Shown: positions 1-9,266 of the stretch, in pieces
How the letters are laid out: each line of letters begins with the position of its first letter
Position numbering within the stretch: the stretch's first letter is position 1
Assembly: GCF_025567405.1 (NCBI RefSeq)
Contig: NZ_JAOQKJ010000005.1
Coordinates: 219,445 to 283,444, forward strand
DNA: 64,000 nucleotides
Source of the DNA: Suilimivivens aceti
GTDB taxonomy: Bacteria; Bacillota; Clostridia; Lachnospirales; Lachnospiraceae
Reading direction: 5' to 3'
The notes under the pieces: model-generated
Seen by the model: only the letters and a program-made list of their open reading frames with translations
Told to the model about the DNA's origin: nothing
Database searches by the model: none
Translations under genes and position numbers: made by a program

Positions 1-503
1 CAAAAGAGGCAGCTGCTTCCTTAAGCCGGCAGATCGCAGAAGGAAAGCTGCATAAATATTATTATGCCGTGATTTACGGTAGACCGGAGAAGGAAAAGGG
101 AACTCTCTGTGATTATCTGTACAAGGATGGAAAGACGAATATGTCCCGTATTGTGGCAGAGGATTTTCCACAGGCAAAAAAGGCAAGACTTTCCTATCGC
201 TGTGTGAACACGCTGATGGCACTGGAGATGCAGGAAGAGATTTCGCTCATGGAGATCGAACTGTTTACCGGCAGGCATCATCAGATACGGGTACAGATGG
301 CTCATGCCGGGATGCCGCTTCTTGGTGACAGCAAATATGGAAGCGAAGAAGATAAGGAGTTCAGCCGGCAGATCGGGGTGAAGAATGTTGCACTCTGTGC
401 ATTCTGTCTGCAGTTTATCCACCCTGCAACAGGAAAAAATATGAAATTTGAGCGAATGCCGGAGGAAGAGATTTTTCTTCCCTTTTTTGGAAGTGGAATT
501 TAA
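1..503 (+). CDS. RluA/RluD-family pseudouridine synthase, C-terminal part
   Basis: The reading frame is open from the left edge, so the gene starts outside the window; about 167 residues are visible. They match the second half of RluA-type rRNA/tRNA pseudouridine synthases: the K-Y-Y-A-V-x-Y-G strand near the left edge, then the H-Q-I-R-V-Q motif with H-A-G-x-P-L-L-G-D-x-K-Y-G that closes the active site. The catalytic aspartate (H-R-L-D motif) should lie just upstream, out of view. The enzyme isomerises uridine to pseudouridine in structured RNA; the target position cannot be read from this part. A terminator-like hairpin follows. Confidence 0.9.
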   Translation, partial: KEAAASLSRQIAEGKLHKYYYAVIYGRPEKEKGTLCDYLYKDGKTNMSRIVAEDFPQAKKARLSYRCVNTLMALEMQEEISLMEIELFTGRHHQIRVQMAHAGMPLLGDSKYGSEEDKEFSRQIGVKNVALCAFCLQFIHPATGKNMKFERMPEEEIFLPFFGSGI

Positions 504-529
504 ATAATCATCTCATATTTTCATGGAAA

Positions 530-574
530 ACATCCACACTATCTGTAGAGAAAAAGAAAGTGTGGGTGTTTTTT
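530..574 (+). terminator. Intrinsic terminator running into the next start codon
   Basis: Arms ACATCCACACT (530-540) and AGTGTGGGTGT (559-569) pair over 11 bp with one G-T wobble and are followed by a six-T run (569-574). It should end the pseudouridine synthase transcript. The last two Ts of the run are the first bases of the TTG start used by the next gene. Confidence 0.75.
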
Positions 575-1562
575 GAAAAAGACAGATTTTACAGCGAAGC
601 AGAAAAATTATATAATTTTTGTACTGATCACAGCAGGGGTTTATCTTTTTATGAGGTTTATCAGTCCTTTATTTTCTCCATTTCTGGCAGCCTTCTGTAT
701 TTCAGCTTTGATGCACAGGCTGGCAGGGAAACTGCCTTTCCGTATGAAGAAAAATATTCTGGCATCCTTTCTTCTGCTGGTTCTGATAGGCATCTTATTT
801 CTGGTATTAATGGGGATCGGTTATTCTGTACTGGAATGCTGCTGTCGTTTCAGGGAGAACTTTACAGAGTTTGAGGATGAATACAGTAGGATTTTGCAGA
901 ATTGTTGTGTATATCTTGAAGAAAATCTTGAAAGATCATTGCCCTGGGTAAAGGGCGCTGCAGGGGTGGTTTCTTTTCTGGTAATTACCATGATCGCAGT
1001 CTTCTTGATTCTGAAGGATTATGAGCAGATGGTGGAGGGCTTAAGTAAGGTCAATGAACTGAAAGGACTTTTTGCAGTAGCTGGAAAGGTGATCCGTTAT
1101 CTGAAAACCTATGTAAGGGCACAGCTGATCATACTGCTTCTGATCGGCACTCTGTGTGTGGCAGTATTGTCTGCAGTCGGTATGAAGAGCAGTATTTTTT
1201 ATGGTGTACTGACAGGCTTTATGGATATGCTTCCTTTCATAGGAACAGGAATTATGCTGGTTCCGCTGGCAGTTATCCGTATCCTGCACGAAGAATATGT
1301 AAGTGCAGGGATCATTTTACTGCTGTATGCGGCTTGTGCGCTGCTCAGGGAATTCCTGGAACCCAGGCTGATCGGTGATAAGGTTGGAATCTGGCCGGTA
1401 GGGATTTTGTTTTCCGTATTTGCAGGGGTGAAATTATTCGGCGTATTTGGTATGATAAAGGGGCCAATAGGGCTTGTGATACTCTGCGAAAGCTGGAAGT
1501 ACCTATTTGGAGAAAAGGACGGGGGAATTCCTGATGAAACAACAGGTGATGAAGGCAGGTAA
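573..1562 (+). CDS. AI-2E transporter family / YtvI-like sporulation membrane protein
   Basis: A 329-residue polytopic membrane protein of the AI-2E exporter superfamily (PF01594). Hydrophobic segments lie near residues 12-45, 60-85, 128-150, 185-205, 208-235, 240-260 and 275-310. The family hallmarks are a P-F-I-G-T-G-x-x-x-V-P stretch near 220 and the E-P-R-L-I-G-D-K-V-G motif near 265. In spore formers this family includes YtvI, needed for sporulation; other members export autoinducer-2 or act as Na+/H+ antiporters, so transport function is open. The start is TTG with no clear Shine-Dalgarno, and it overlaps a terminator T-run; the next in-frame ATG (651) would remove the first membrane segment. 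The end overlaps the next gene by 29 bp, suggesting coupling. Confidence 0.8.
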   Translation: MKKTDFTAKQKNYIIFVLITAGVYLFMRFISPLFSPFLAAFCISALMHRLAGKLPFRMKKNILASFLLLVLIGILFLVLMGIGYSVLECCCRFRENFTEFEDEYSRILQNCCVYLEENLERSLPWVKGAAGVVSFLVITMIAVFLILKDYEQMVEGLSKVNELKGLFAVAGKVIRYLKTYVRAQLIILLLIGTLCVAVLSAVGMKSSIFYGVLTGFMDMLPFIGTGIMLVPLAVIRILHEEYVSAGIILLLYAACALLREFLEPRLIGDKVGIWPVGILFSVFAGVKLFGVFGMIKGPIGLVILCESWKYLFGEKDGGIPDETTGDEGR

Positions 1563-3135
1563 TCTGCTGGCGACAGCATATATGCTGATCATGTTTGTGC
1601 TGTATCCATTTTATATGAAAAATGGGTATGCAGATCTGGGAGAAGCCAAGTATCATTTTTTCTTTTACGTAACAACAGCAGCCGTGATCCTTTTGCTGGC
1701 CCTGGCAGGTGTCACACTGCTGATATGGATCAGGGAAAAGAAAAGTGGGGAACGGAGCTATCTTTTTTCATTTGAAAAGGTTTCAGGCGTTGACCTCCTG
1801 GTTCTGCTGTATCTTTCAGAAGCATTTGTATCATTTGCATTTTCAGACTACCGGAGAGAAGCTTTTTTCGGAACAGAAGGCTGGTATATGGGATTTGCCA
1901 CGATCCTGCTTCTTTGCCTTATCTATTTCCTGATCGGGGGATTCTGGAAGGATACTATTAAAATATATGCAGCACCGGTGACAGCTTCCAGTCTGGTGTT
2001 TTTGCTTGGGATTTTAAACCGGTTTTCTGTATATCTGCCGTTTCAGGAGATGGCAGGAGGAGAATTTATTTCCACACTCGGTAACATTAACTGGTTTTGT
2101 GGTTATTTTTCTGTTATCGCCCCGATCGGCTTTGCCATGTATTTTCTTTGGAGTGCAAGGACAGAGGATTCCTGTTTTGACGTCAGGAAAGGGCTGATAG
2201 GAGAATTTTTGGCAATCTTACTGCTGTGTCTTGTTTTCACGGCAGCATTCAGTCAGGGAAGCAATAGTATCTTTCTGGTGATCGCAGCCGAATTCCTGTT
2301 TTTTACCATGGTGACATTGGAAAATAAAGTACATATGATGCAGATCCCCATTTTTCTCTTTACGATGGGGGCAGGCATGATCATAAGCGGTGAACTTCGT
2401 GAATGTCTGCCGGGGCGGTTCAATTATGAGCTGGATGAGCTGAGCAGTAAGCTGCTGGATCCGGAAAAGGGGATGTGGATCTGCCTGATTGCCGTGGCTA
2501 TTGGTTTTTTCTGCCATATACGAAGCGGGAAGGAAAGCCGGACGGGCATAAACCTCTTAAAGGTGATTCTGCCTGGCACCATCTGCTTTATGGTACTTTT
2601 CTTTCCGGTGACTGTCATTATGTATATGTCAGGGAGACTGCAGGGGATCGATCAGGCAGGACTTGGAAGCCTCCTTACCTTTGATGAGAACTGGGGAAAT
2701 GGACGAGGCGCTTCTATGATCACCGGGATCCGGATTTTTCAGGAACTGCCATTGTCACAGAAGCTTTTTGGAGCAGGGCCTGACTGTTTCAGTACCTGTG
2801 CGTATTCAATCCCGGAGCTTACCGTTTATCTTTATGAAAATTTCGGAACGTCAAGACTGACCAATGCACATAATGAACTGATCACTACACTGGTAAATAC
2901 AGGGATCGTGGGAGTGATACTTTATTATACCATGATGGCAGTTTTTATCAGAAGGTGTATGAACAGGGCAAAGGAAGATCCTGCTTTTTATATTCCGGCA
3001 GCTTGTGTGACCGGATACCTGGTCCACAATCTGATCAGTTTTTCACAGGTACTCAGCTTTCCGTATGTTTTCCTGCTTATGGGGATGGAACGTGCCATGG
3101 AGCGCAGGCTTGACAAAAATAAAAAATTTTCCTAA
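1534..3135 (+). CDS. O-antigen ligase-like / Wzy_C-type polytopic membrane protein
   Basis: A 533-residue protein with about a dozen hydrophobic segments. The region around residues 440-460 carries N-A-H-N-E-L with following T-G-I-V-G, typical of the Wzy_C (O-antigen ligase/polymerase, PF04932) family, whose members join or polymerise polysaccharide chains on the outer face of the membrane. I chose ATG 1534, which has GGGGGA upstream, over an upstream TTG at 1507. It overlaps the YtvI-like gene. In a Gram-positive host the likely substrate is a capsule or wall glycan; no glycosyltransferases are nearby to say which. Confidence 0.75.
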   Translation: MKQQVMKAGNLLATAYMLIMFVLYPFYMKNGYADLGEAKYHFFFYVTTAAVILLLALAGVTLLIWIREKKSGERSYLFSFEKVSGVDLLVLLYLSEAFVSFAFSDYRREAFFGTEGWYMGFATILLLCLIYFLIGGFWKDTIKIYAAPVTASSLVFLLGILNRFSVYLPFQEMAGGEFISTLGNINWFCGYFSVIAPIGFAMYFLWSARTEDSCFDVRKGLIGEFLAILLLCLVFTAAFSQGSNSIFLVIAAEFLFFTMVTLENKVHMMQIPIFLFTMGAGMIISGELRECLPGRFNYELDELSSKLLDPEKGMWICLIAVAIGFFCHIRSGKESRTGINLLKVILPGTICFMVLFFPVTVIMYMSGRLQGIDQAGLGSLLTFDENWGNGRGASMITGIRIFQELPLSQKLFGAGPDCFSTCAYSIPELTVYLYENFGTSRLTNAHNELITTLVNTGIVGVILYYTMMAVFIRRCMNRAKEDPAFYIPAACVTGYLVHNLISFSQVLSFPYVFLLMGMERAMERRLDKNKKFS

Positions 3136-3147
3136 AATCAAAGCAAC

Positions 3148-3398
3148 TGAATAAAAGTGGCGATGAAGAGGACTAGTAAGGATAGGCGCCTTTCAGAGAG
3201 AAGATCCCCGGTGGAAGAAGCGGGTGCTGAAAGATCTTTATGAGCAAGAATCCCGAACCTGCCTTGGAGCTCTGTATGAAAATACAGCGTAGCACCGGCG
3301 ATAACGGTATGAAAAGAGAATGTTACAGCATTAAGTAGGGTGGTACCGCCGGATTCCGGTCCCTGATCGGGGTGGAAGAAGGTGTACCACCCTTTTTT
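3148..3398 (+). promoter_or_regulatory. T-box leader (tRNA-Pro-sensing) of proS
   Basis: This gene-free stretch upstream of proS holds a complete T-box riboswitch. Visible parts are the AGTA of the stem I internal loop (3175-3178), the opposing GAA followed by CCT (3258-3260), which is a proline codon and the likely specifier, and the conserved T-box core AGGGTGGTACCGCC (3337-3350). The terminator pairs GGGTGGTAC (3338-3346) with GTACCACCC (3384-3392), then six Ts (3393-3398). Uncharged tRNA-Pro should stabilise the antiterminator and allow proS transcription when proline is short. Confidence 0.95.
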
Positions 3399-3467
3399 GA
3401 CAAAGTAAGCAGAAAGGCGCTACAGGCAGCCTGCCAGAGCAGAAAACACAGAGAAAAGGAGAAAAAA

Positions 3468-4898
3468 ATGGCTGAGAAGAAGTTAGTCGAAGCGATTACA
3501 TCCATGAGTGAGGATTTCGCCCAGTGGTATACGGATGTAGTCAAGAAAGCGGAGTTGATTGATTATTCCAATGTAAAGGGATGTATGGTGATCAAGCCTG
3601 CAGGTTATGCAATCTGGGAAAATATCCAGAGACAGCTTGATGAAAGATTCAAGGCAACCGGAGTAGAGAATGTCTATATGCCCATGTTTATTCCGGAGAG
3701 CCTGTTAAATAAGGAAAAGGATCATGTGGAAGGGTTTGCTCCAGAGGTTGCCTGGGTTACCCATGGCGGGCTGGCTCCTTTGCAGGAGAGAATGTGTGTC
3801 AGACCTACTTCCGAAACACTATTCTGCGATTTTTATAAGGGAGACATCCATTCCTACAGAGATCTTCCCAAGGTTTATAACCAGTGGTGCAGTGTGGTGC
3901 GCTGGGAAAAGGAGACAAGACCTTTCCTGCGTTCCAGAGAATTTCTCTGGCAGGAAGGCCATACTGCTCATGCAACAGCAGAAGAAGCAGAAGCAAGAAC
4001 CGAGCAGATGCTGAATGTATATGCTGATTTCTGTGAGGAGGTTCTGGCAATCCCGGTTGTTAAGGGCCGTAAGACAGAGAAGGAGAAATTTGCAGGTGCA
4101 GAGGCTACCTATACCATTGAGGCACTGATGCATGATGGTAAGGCGCTGCAGTCAGGAACCAGCCACAATTTTGGGGACGGCTTCGCAAAGGCTTTTGGCA
4201 TCCAGTTTACAGATAAAGATAACAAGCTGAAATATGTTTACCAGACATCATGGGGAATGTCTACCAGAATTATCGGAGCGATCATCATGGTACACGGAGA
4301 TGATTCCGGTCTGGTGCTGCCTCCAAGGATCGCACCGACACAGGTTATGATCATTCCGATCCAGCAGAAAAAGGAAGGTGTTCTTGACAAGGCTTATGAA
4401 CTGAGAGACAGATTAAAGGGCTTCAAGGTAAAGGTAGATGACTCTGACAAGAGTCCCGGATGGAAGTTCTCCGAGCAGGAGATGCGTGGTATTCCGCTCC
4501 GTGTGGAGATCGGACCGAAGGATATCGAGGCCGGTAAGTGCGTGATCTGCCGTCGTGATAATGGCGAGAAGATCGAAGTGGCACTGGATGAGCTGGAGAG
4601 CAAAGTAGGTGAGCTTCTTGATCAGGTACAGGCAGATATGCTTGCAAAGGCAAGAAAGCATCTGGAAAGCCATACCTATGTAGCTACAAACAGAGAAGAA
4701 TTTGAAAAGCTATTTGCTGAAAAATCAGGATTTGTAAAGGCTATGTGGTGTGGAGAGAGAGCCTGCGAGGAAGAGATCAAGGAAAAGATGAGCGTTTCCA
4801 GCAGATGTATGCCGTTCCATCAGGAATGCCTCTCCGATAAATGTGCTTATTGTGGAAAGCCTGCCAAAAAGATGGTTTACTGGGGCAGGGCTTACTAA
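3468..4898 (+). CDS. proS: Prolyl-tRNA synthetase, archaeal/eukaryotic type
   Basis: A 476-residue class II aminoacyl-tRNA synthetase that charges tRNA-Pro. The short form lacks the bacterial editing insertion and ends with the extra C-terminal zinc-binding domain of the archaeal-type (ProS type 3) enzymes: C-x-x-C in S-D-K-C-A-Y-C-G near the end, closing with the family's terminal tyrosine (W-G-R-A-Y). Class II motifs 2 (T-R-P-F-L-R-S-R-E-F) and 3 are clear. An upstream in-frame extension is open, but ATG 3468 with GAGAAAAGGAG in front is the proper start after the T-box terminator. The cca gene follows after 15 bp, so both tRNA-maturation genes probably share the T-box. Confidence 0.95.
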   Translation: MAEKKLVEAITSMSEDFAQWYTDVVKKAELIDYSNVKGCMVIKPAGYAIWENIQRQLDERFKATGVENVYMPMFIPESLLNKEKDHVEGFAPEVAWVTHGGLAPLQERMCVRPTSETLFCDFYKGDIHSYRDLPKVYNQWCSVVRWEKETRPFLRSREFLWQEGHTAHATAEEAEARTEQMLNVYADFCEEVLAIPVVKGRKTEKEKFAGAEATYTIEALMHDGKALQSGTSHNFGDGFAKAFGIQFTDKDNKLKYVYQTSWGMSTRIIGAIIMVHGDDSGLVLPPRIAPTQVMIIPIQQKKEGVLDKAYELRDRLKGFKVKVDDSDKSPGWKFSEQEMRGIPLRVEIGPKDIEAGKCVICRRDNGEKIEVALDELESKVGELLDQVQADMLAKARKHLESHTYVATNREEFEKLFAEKSGFVKAMWCGERACEEEIKEKMSVSSRCMPFHQECLSDKCAYCGKPAKKMVYWGRAY

Positions 4899-4913
4899 AA
4901 GAAGGAAGGAATC

Positions 4914-6263
4914 ATGCAGAATACAACCATGATCGAATTGCCTGAAAGGGTGAAAGAGATACTGGATACGATTATGGAAGCCGGCTACGAAGCTTATGCT
5001 GTAGGCGGCTGTATTCGTGATTCGATACTTGGAAGAAAACCAAATGACTGGGATATCACTACATCTGCGTCTCCTTATGAGATCAAGGAGCTGTTCCGGC
5101 GGACGGTAGATACCGGGATCCAGCATGGAACAGTGACCGTTATGATGGATAAGGAAGGGTTTGAAGTCACCACCTACCGGATCGACGGGGACTATAAGGA
5201 TGGAAGACATCCCAGTGAAGTGACTTTTACAGCAAGCCTGAAGGAAGATCTGCGCCGCAGAGATTTTACAATCAATGCCATGGCCTATAATGAGCAGAAC
5301 GGGCTCGTGGATATTTTCGGTGGAATGCATGATATTGCAGATGGTGTGATACGTTGTGTCGGAGAACCCAGAGAGCGTTTTTCAGAGGATGCTCTGCGGA
5401 TCATGCGGGCAGTACGGTTTTCTGCGCAGCTTGGCTACCAGATCGAAGAAAAGACTAAAGCTGCGATCAAGGAGCTCGCACCAACTCTTAAGAAGATCAG
5501 TGCAGAGAGGATTCAGGTGGAGCTTGTGAAGCTTGTCACCTCCAAGCATCCAGAAGAGCTTCTGACAGCTTATGAAACCGGGATCACATCAGTGATCCTG
5601 CCAGAGTTTGATCTTTGCATGGAAACAGAGCAGCATAATCCCCATCATCTTTACAACGTAGGGATGCACACGATCCATGCCATGGAAGTCATTCCGGCAG
5701 ATAAGGTGCTTCGTCTTGCCATGCTGTTTCATGATATGGGGAAGCCGGTCTGCAGAGAGACGGATGAACGGGGCATTGACCACTTCCATGGTCATCCGCA
5801 GGTTTCTGAGGAGATTACGGGGAAGGTGCTCCGGAGACTTAAGTTTGATAATGATACTGTTTATATGGTAAAAAAACTTGTCAGATGCCACGATCAGTAT
5901 ATTCCGGCAGATGAAAGAGGAGTACGCCGTGCCATGTGGCGCGTGGGGGAGGATGCCTTTCCTCTGCTCCTCCAGGTAAAAAAAGCAGATATGGAGGCGC
6001 AGAGCACCTTTTTAATAGAAGAAAAAGAAAAAAATCTGCAGGCGGTAGGACGGATCTATCAGGAAATTCTGGAAAAAAAGCAGTGTGTCTCACTGAAAAC
6101 GCTGGCAGTAAACGGAAAGGATCTGATGGATGAGGCCGGATATGTACCTGGCAAAGAGCTTGGCACTATCCTTCAGGAACTGCTTCATCTTGTGATAGAG
6201 GAACCGGAGCTGAATGATAAAGGGACGCTTCTGAAAGAAGCCAGGCAGAGACGAAACCGGTAA
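4914..6263 (+). CDS. cca: CCA-adding tRNA nucleotidyltransferase with HD domain
   Basis: A 449-residue protein that builds or repairs the 3' CCA of tRNAs. The N-terminus has the class II head signature G-G-C-I-R-D near residue 32 with the catalytic pair D-W-D, followed by the R-R-D-F-T-I-N-A-M-A motif near 117 and the R-R-F-S-type neck (A-L-R-I-M-R-A-V-R-F). A C-terminal HD domain follows (N-x-G-M-H-T and L-F-H-D-M-G-K-P near 255-285), common in Clostridial enzymes, with possible phosphohydrolase activity. It sits 15 bp after proS, so proline limitation may raise both. Confidence 0.93.
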   Translation: MQNTTMIELPERVKEILDTIMEAGYEAYAVGGCIRDSILGRKPNDWDITTSASPYEIKELFRRTVDTGIQHGTVTVMMDKEGFEVTTYRIDGDYKDGRHPSEVTFTASLKEDLRRRDFTINAMAYNEQNGLVDIFGGMHDIADGVIRCVGEPRERFSEDALRIMRAVRFSAQLGYQIEEKTKAAIKELAPTLKKISAERIQVELVKLVTSKHPEELLTAYETGITSVILPEFDLCMETEQHNPHHLYNVGMHTIHAMEVIPADKVLRLAMLFHDMGKPVCRETDERGIDHFHGHPQVSEEITGKVLRRLKFDNDTVYMVKKLVRCHDQYIPADERGVRRAMWRVGEDAFPLLLQVKKADMEAQSTFLIEEKEKNLQAVGRIYQEILEKKQCVSLKTLAVNGKDLMDEAGYVPGKELGTILQELLHLVIEEPELNDKGTLLKEARQRRNR

Positions 6264-6320
6264 TACTTTACAGATTACCCTCATAAGATAGGATATGACT
6301 TACGTCAGGGGGTAATCATT

Positions 6321-7307
6321 GTGAATGACAGATGTGTCAGTTTGCTGGAAAAGTATGAATTGGAGTTGCTTCGTACCTGTAAGGGGCGTGGTGCCATTCT
6401 GTGTGAAACAGATATAGGAACCCTGATCCTGAAAGAATATGCAGGTTACAGAGAGAAATGTGTATATCAGGATGCTCTGCTGCATGCTCTTGCAGATAAG
6501 GGTTTTTCTTATAAAGAAAGCATTATCAGGAATAAGGAAGGGGAGCTTCTGACAGAGGATGTGGATGGAACCTCTTATATCCTGAAAACCTGGTTTGAAG
6601 GCCGGGAATGTAATGTAAGGGACCGGGAGGACTGTGCCCTTGCCATGCAGACACTGGCATCTTATCATAAGGTCAGTGCACTCTGTCAGGAACTGACAGA
6701 GTATAGATCCCTGTCTGATGTGGAAGCAGAGTTTGAAAAACATAACAGGGAGCTGAAGAAGATATGGCGGTTCCTGAAAACAAGAGGACAGAAGAGCGAT
6801 TTTGAGATTGCACTGATGCAGAGCTATGCCGGTTTTTTTGAAAAGGCACTGGCAGTCACAGAAGAATGGAAGAGCTGTAAGGGACAGGAGAAATCTGTAC
6901 AGGTTGTCTGCCATGGGGATTATCAGCATCATAATCTGATCCTGTCTGGGAGCAGGTTTCATCTGGTCAATTTTGAAAAGTGCGTTCCGGACAGTCCGGT
7001 GAGAGATATTTATCTGTTTATGAGAAAGCTTCTGGAAAAGAGCGACTGGTCTTTTAGTACCGGCTCAGAGCTGCTTCTTTCCTATGAAAAAGAGAGACAT
7101 CTGGAAAAGGAAGATTACAGGATGCTCTATTACCGGCTGGCATATCCTGAAAAATTCTGGAAAATTGCCAATTTTTATTATAATTCAGGTAAAGCATGGA
7201 TCCCGGAGAAGTATCAGGAGAAGCTTTTAAAGGTAAACAGACAGGAACAGGAAAAAAAAGAATTTCTGAAAAAATTCCGGGAAAAGTATGGTATACTTAC
7301 ATCGTAA
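6321..7307 (+). CDS. CotS-family spore coat / kinase-fold protein
   Basis: A 328-residue protein of the CotS family (aminoglycoside-phosphotransferase/choline-kinase fold). The Brenner-type catalytic loop C-H-G-D-Y-Q-H-H-N-L is visible near residue 196; the later metal-binding motif is altered (V-N-F-E rather than the usual I-D-F-D), which is common among spore-coat members. CotS proteins are built into the inner spore coat of Bacillus; their role in Clostridia is less clear. The GTG start has CAGGGGG just upstream. It is probably transcribed in the mother cell during sporulation, but I see no convincing sigma-E or sigma-K promoter. Confidence 0.8.
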   Translation: MNDRCVSLLEKYELELLRTCKGRGAILCETDIGTLILKEYAGYREKCVYQDALLHALADKGFSYKESIIRNKEGELLTEDVDGTSYILKTWFEGRECNVRDREDCALAMQTLASYHKVSALCQELTEYRSLSDVEAEFEKHNRELKKIWRFLKTRGQKSDFEIALMQSYAGFFEKALAVTEEWKSCKGQEKSVQVVCHGDYQHHNLILSGSRFHLVNFEKCVPDSPVRDIYLFMRKLLEKSDWSFSTGSELLLSYEKERHLEKEDYRMLYYRLAYPEKFWKIANFYYNSGKAWIPEKYQEKLLKVNRQEQEKKEFLKKFREKYGILTS

Positions 7308-7343
7308 CAAAACAGAAGATTTGATTGAAACAGGGATTACAGA

Positions 7344-8762
7344 ATGAAAGAAAACAGAGAGAACAAACCGGTCTTAAAATATCTGGCAGTTTTGCTGAGC
7401 CTGGTACTGACGGGCTGCGGAACCATTGGTCTTGCCCAGGAGTCCACATTTGAAAGTGCCTATGAAAACGGAAAGGAAGAAGAACCGGCAGCACCGGCAT
7501 ATACATCAGCCAGCAGAGGTGTCCTTATTTCCATAAATACAGAAGATAGGAGCTTTGTCATCCACAGGACAGCGGAAGGTGATGATATAGTCCTTAACTA
7601 TACCGGTGCTACAGTAGTACAGGATCAATATGAAAGTCCCCTGACCATGGAGCAGCTTTCTGCAGGAGAGATCCTGGATGTGACTTATGACAGCGAATCT
7701 GGCAGAGCGGGAGATATTGCCATATCCGGAGATGCCTTCTGCTATGAGGGACTTTCAAGGTGCCGCATAGATGAAGGTAAGGGAACACTGGAGACAGGAA
7801 GCGAGACACTGCATATCAGTAATCAGACCAGAGTCTTTTCTGAGGGACGGGAGATCGGGATAAATGAGATCCTGAATCTGGATACTGTGACGGTCAGGGG
7901 TATAGGACATGATGTCAGCAGTATCGTGATAGAAAAGGGGCATGGATATCTGAGCCTTAAGGATGCAGATGCACTGCTTGGCGGATGGATCGAGGTAGGA
8001 CAGGCCGTGATCAGCCAGATCACGCAGGAGATGCTCCTCACTGTGCCGGAAGGAAGCTATCAGGTAAGACTGACAGCAGGAGATGTGGATGAAACAAGAG
8101 AGGTAACTATAAAGAGGAATGAAGAAAATGTCCTTGATCTTGGGGATATTGAACTGAAGGTGCCGGTAAACGGGCAGGTCAGCCTTGTGATATCTCCTTC
8201 TACAGCTACAGTCAGGATTGATGATGTGACCGTCAATGCAGCCTATGCGGTACGCCTTCCCTTTGGCATCCATCAGATCACAGCAAGTGCTGATGGATAT
8301 GATACCGTTTCGGAATACTTCGAAGTGACAGGGGAAAATACCAGAGTAAAGCTGACACTTGGCAGGGCGGCAGAGGAAGATACAGTTTCCGGCAATTCTA
8401 CAAAGGAAGAGGAAACGCCAGCTCATACAGTTACGATCAAGGCACCTGAAGATGTGGAAGTATATCAGGACAACCTGTATATGGGTATTTCACCTGTTAC
8501 CTATGATAAAACCGTTGGAACGCATACGATTTCCCTGAGGAAGAGTGGTTACCAGACGAAGAGCTATCAGATCGAGGTGACGGATGATGACAGGGATCTT
8601 GTATATTCCTTCCCTGATCTGGAAAAGAATATAAATGAGAATACAGATGCATCAAATACCGTGAGTGGAAACAGTGTCAAAAACCAGACAGGCAGTACTG
8701 TCAGCGGCAATACAAATACCGTCAGCGGCAATGAAACGACTGCCAGACAGGGCACTGCCTGA
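7344..8762 (+). CDS. PEGA-domain lipoprotein with T-V-S-G-N repeats
   Basis: A 472-residue exported lipoprotein: signal peptide with lipobox L-T-G-C (Cys25). The middle has two or three PEGA-like beta domains (about 215-350 and 360-425; G-x-H-x-I-T-A-S-A-D-G-Y and G-T-H-T-I-S-L-R-K-S-G-Y), a fold linked to carbohydrate or wall-associated surface proteins. The C-terminal part carries four copies of V-S-G-N in low-complexity Thr/Ser/Asn sequence, probably a wall-spanning linker. It lies 36 bp after the CotS-like gene. The function is unknown; surface location is well supported. Confidence 0.75.
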   Translation: MKENRENKPVLKYLAVLLSLVLTGCGTIGLAQESTFESAYENGKEEEPAAPAYTSASRGVLISINTEDRSFVIHRTAEGDDIVLNYTGATVVQDQYESPLTMEQLSAGEILDVTYDSESGRAGDIAISGDAFCYEGLSRCRIDEGKGTLETGSETLHISNQTRVFSEGREIGINEILNLDTVTVRGIGHDVSSIVIEKGHGYLSLKDADALLGGWIEVGQAVISQITQEMLLTVPEGSYQVRLTAGDVDETREVTIKRNEENVLDLGDIELKVPVNGQVSLVISPSTATVRIDDVTVNAAYAVRLPFGIHQITASADGYDTVSEYFEVTGENTRVKLTLGRAAEEDTVSGNSTKEEETPAHTVTIKAPEDVEVYQDNLYMGISPVTYDKTVGTHTISLRKSGYQTKSYQIEVTDDDRDLVYSFPDLEKNINENTDASNTVSGNSVKNQTGSTVSGNTNTVSGNETTARQGTA

Positions 8763-8809
8763 AACCGCAGAAAAGTGAGGAAATACGGGGCTGAAAAGCC
8801 AAAAATTTC

Positions 8810-8838
8810 TTGACAAACAGTAGTAAAAAAGATATATA
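8810..8838 (+). promoter_or_regulatory. Sigma-A promoter of the HU gene
   Basis: A textbook vegetative promoter: TTGACA (8810-8815), 17-bp spacer, TATATA (8833-8838), in an AT-rich stretch. It lies about 75 bp before the HU start and suits a highly expressed gene. The HU ribosome-binding site is GAGGAGG. Confidence 0.85.
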
Positions 8839-8913
8839 TAGATATAGACGTTTCATTCAAGTGGAAGAAACAAGAAAATAAATAAACGCTCATAATAAGA
8901 GGAGGAGTTCGAA

Positions 8914-9189
8914 ATGAACAAAACAGAATTAGTAGCAGCAATCGCTGATGAAGCTGGATTATCTAAGAAGGATGCTGAGAAGGCATTAAAGGCTTTCACA
9001 GATGTTGTAACAGAAGAATTAAAGAAGGGTGAGAAGGTTCAGCTTGTTGGCTTTGGTACATTTGAAGTATCTGAGAGAGCAGCAAGAGAAGGAAGAAATC
9101 CCCAGACTGGCGCAGCAATGAAGATTGCAGCTTCTAAGGCTCCTAAGTTCAAGGCTGGTAAGGCATTAAAGGATTTAATCAACGCATAA
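8914..9189 (+). CDS. hup: HU-family DNA-binding protein
   Basis: A 91-residue histone-like protein, the usual length. It begins M-N-K-T-E-L-V and shows the beta-arm signature G-F-G-T-F-E-V with R-x-G-R-N-P-Q-T-G. HU dimers bend and compact DNA and assist replication and recombination. It has its own strong promoter and an intrinsic terminator immediately after, so it is largely a monocistronic unit at the head of the division/sporulation block. Codon use is strongly biased (AAG, GAA, GCT), as expected for an abundant protein. Confidence 0.97.
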   Translation: MNKTELVAAIADEAGLSKKDAEKALKAFTDVVTEELKKGEKVQLVGFGTFEVSERAAREGRNPQTGAAMKIAASKAPKFKAGKALKDLINA

Positions 9190-9203
9190 GTGAGATACGT
9201 GAG

Positions 9204-9229
9204 GGACCTGCTGTGGCAGGTCCTTTTTT
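9204..9229 (+). terminator. Terminator after hup
   Basis: Perfect 8-bp hairpin GGACCTGC (9204-9211) / GCAGGTCC (9216-9223) with a four-base loop, then six Ts. Confidence 0.92.
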
Positions 9230-9266
9230 CGTTGAAAGGGATCATAGCGGAAAGGAATAAGCAGGT

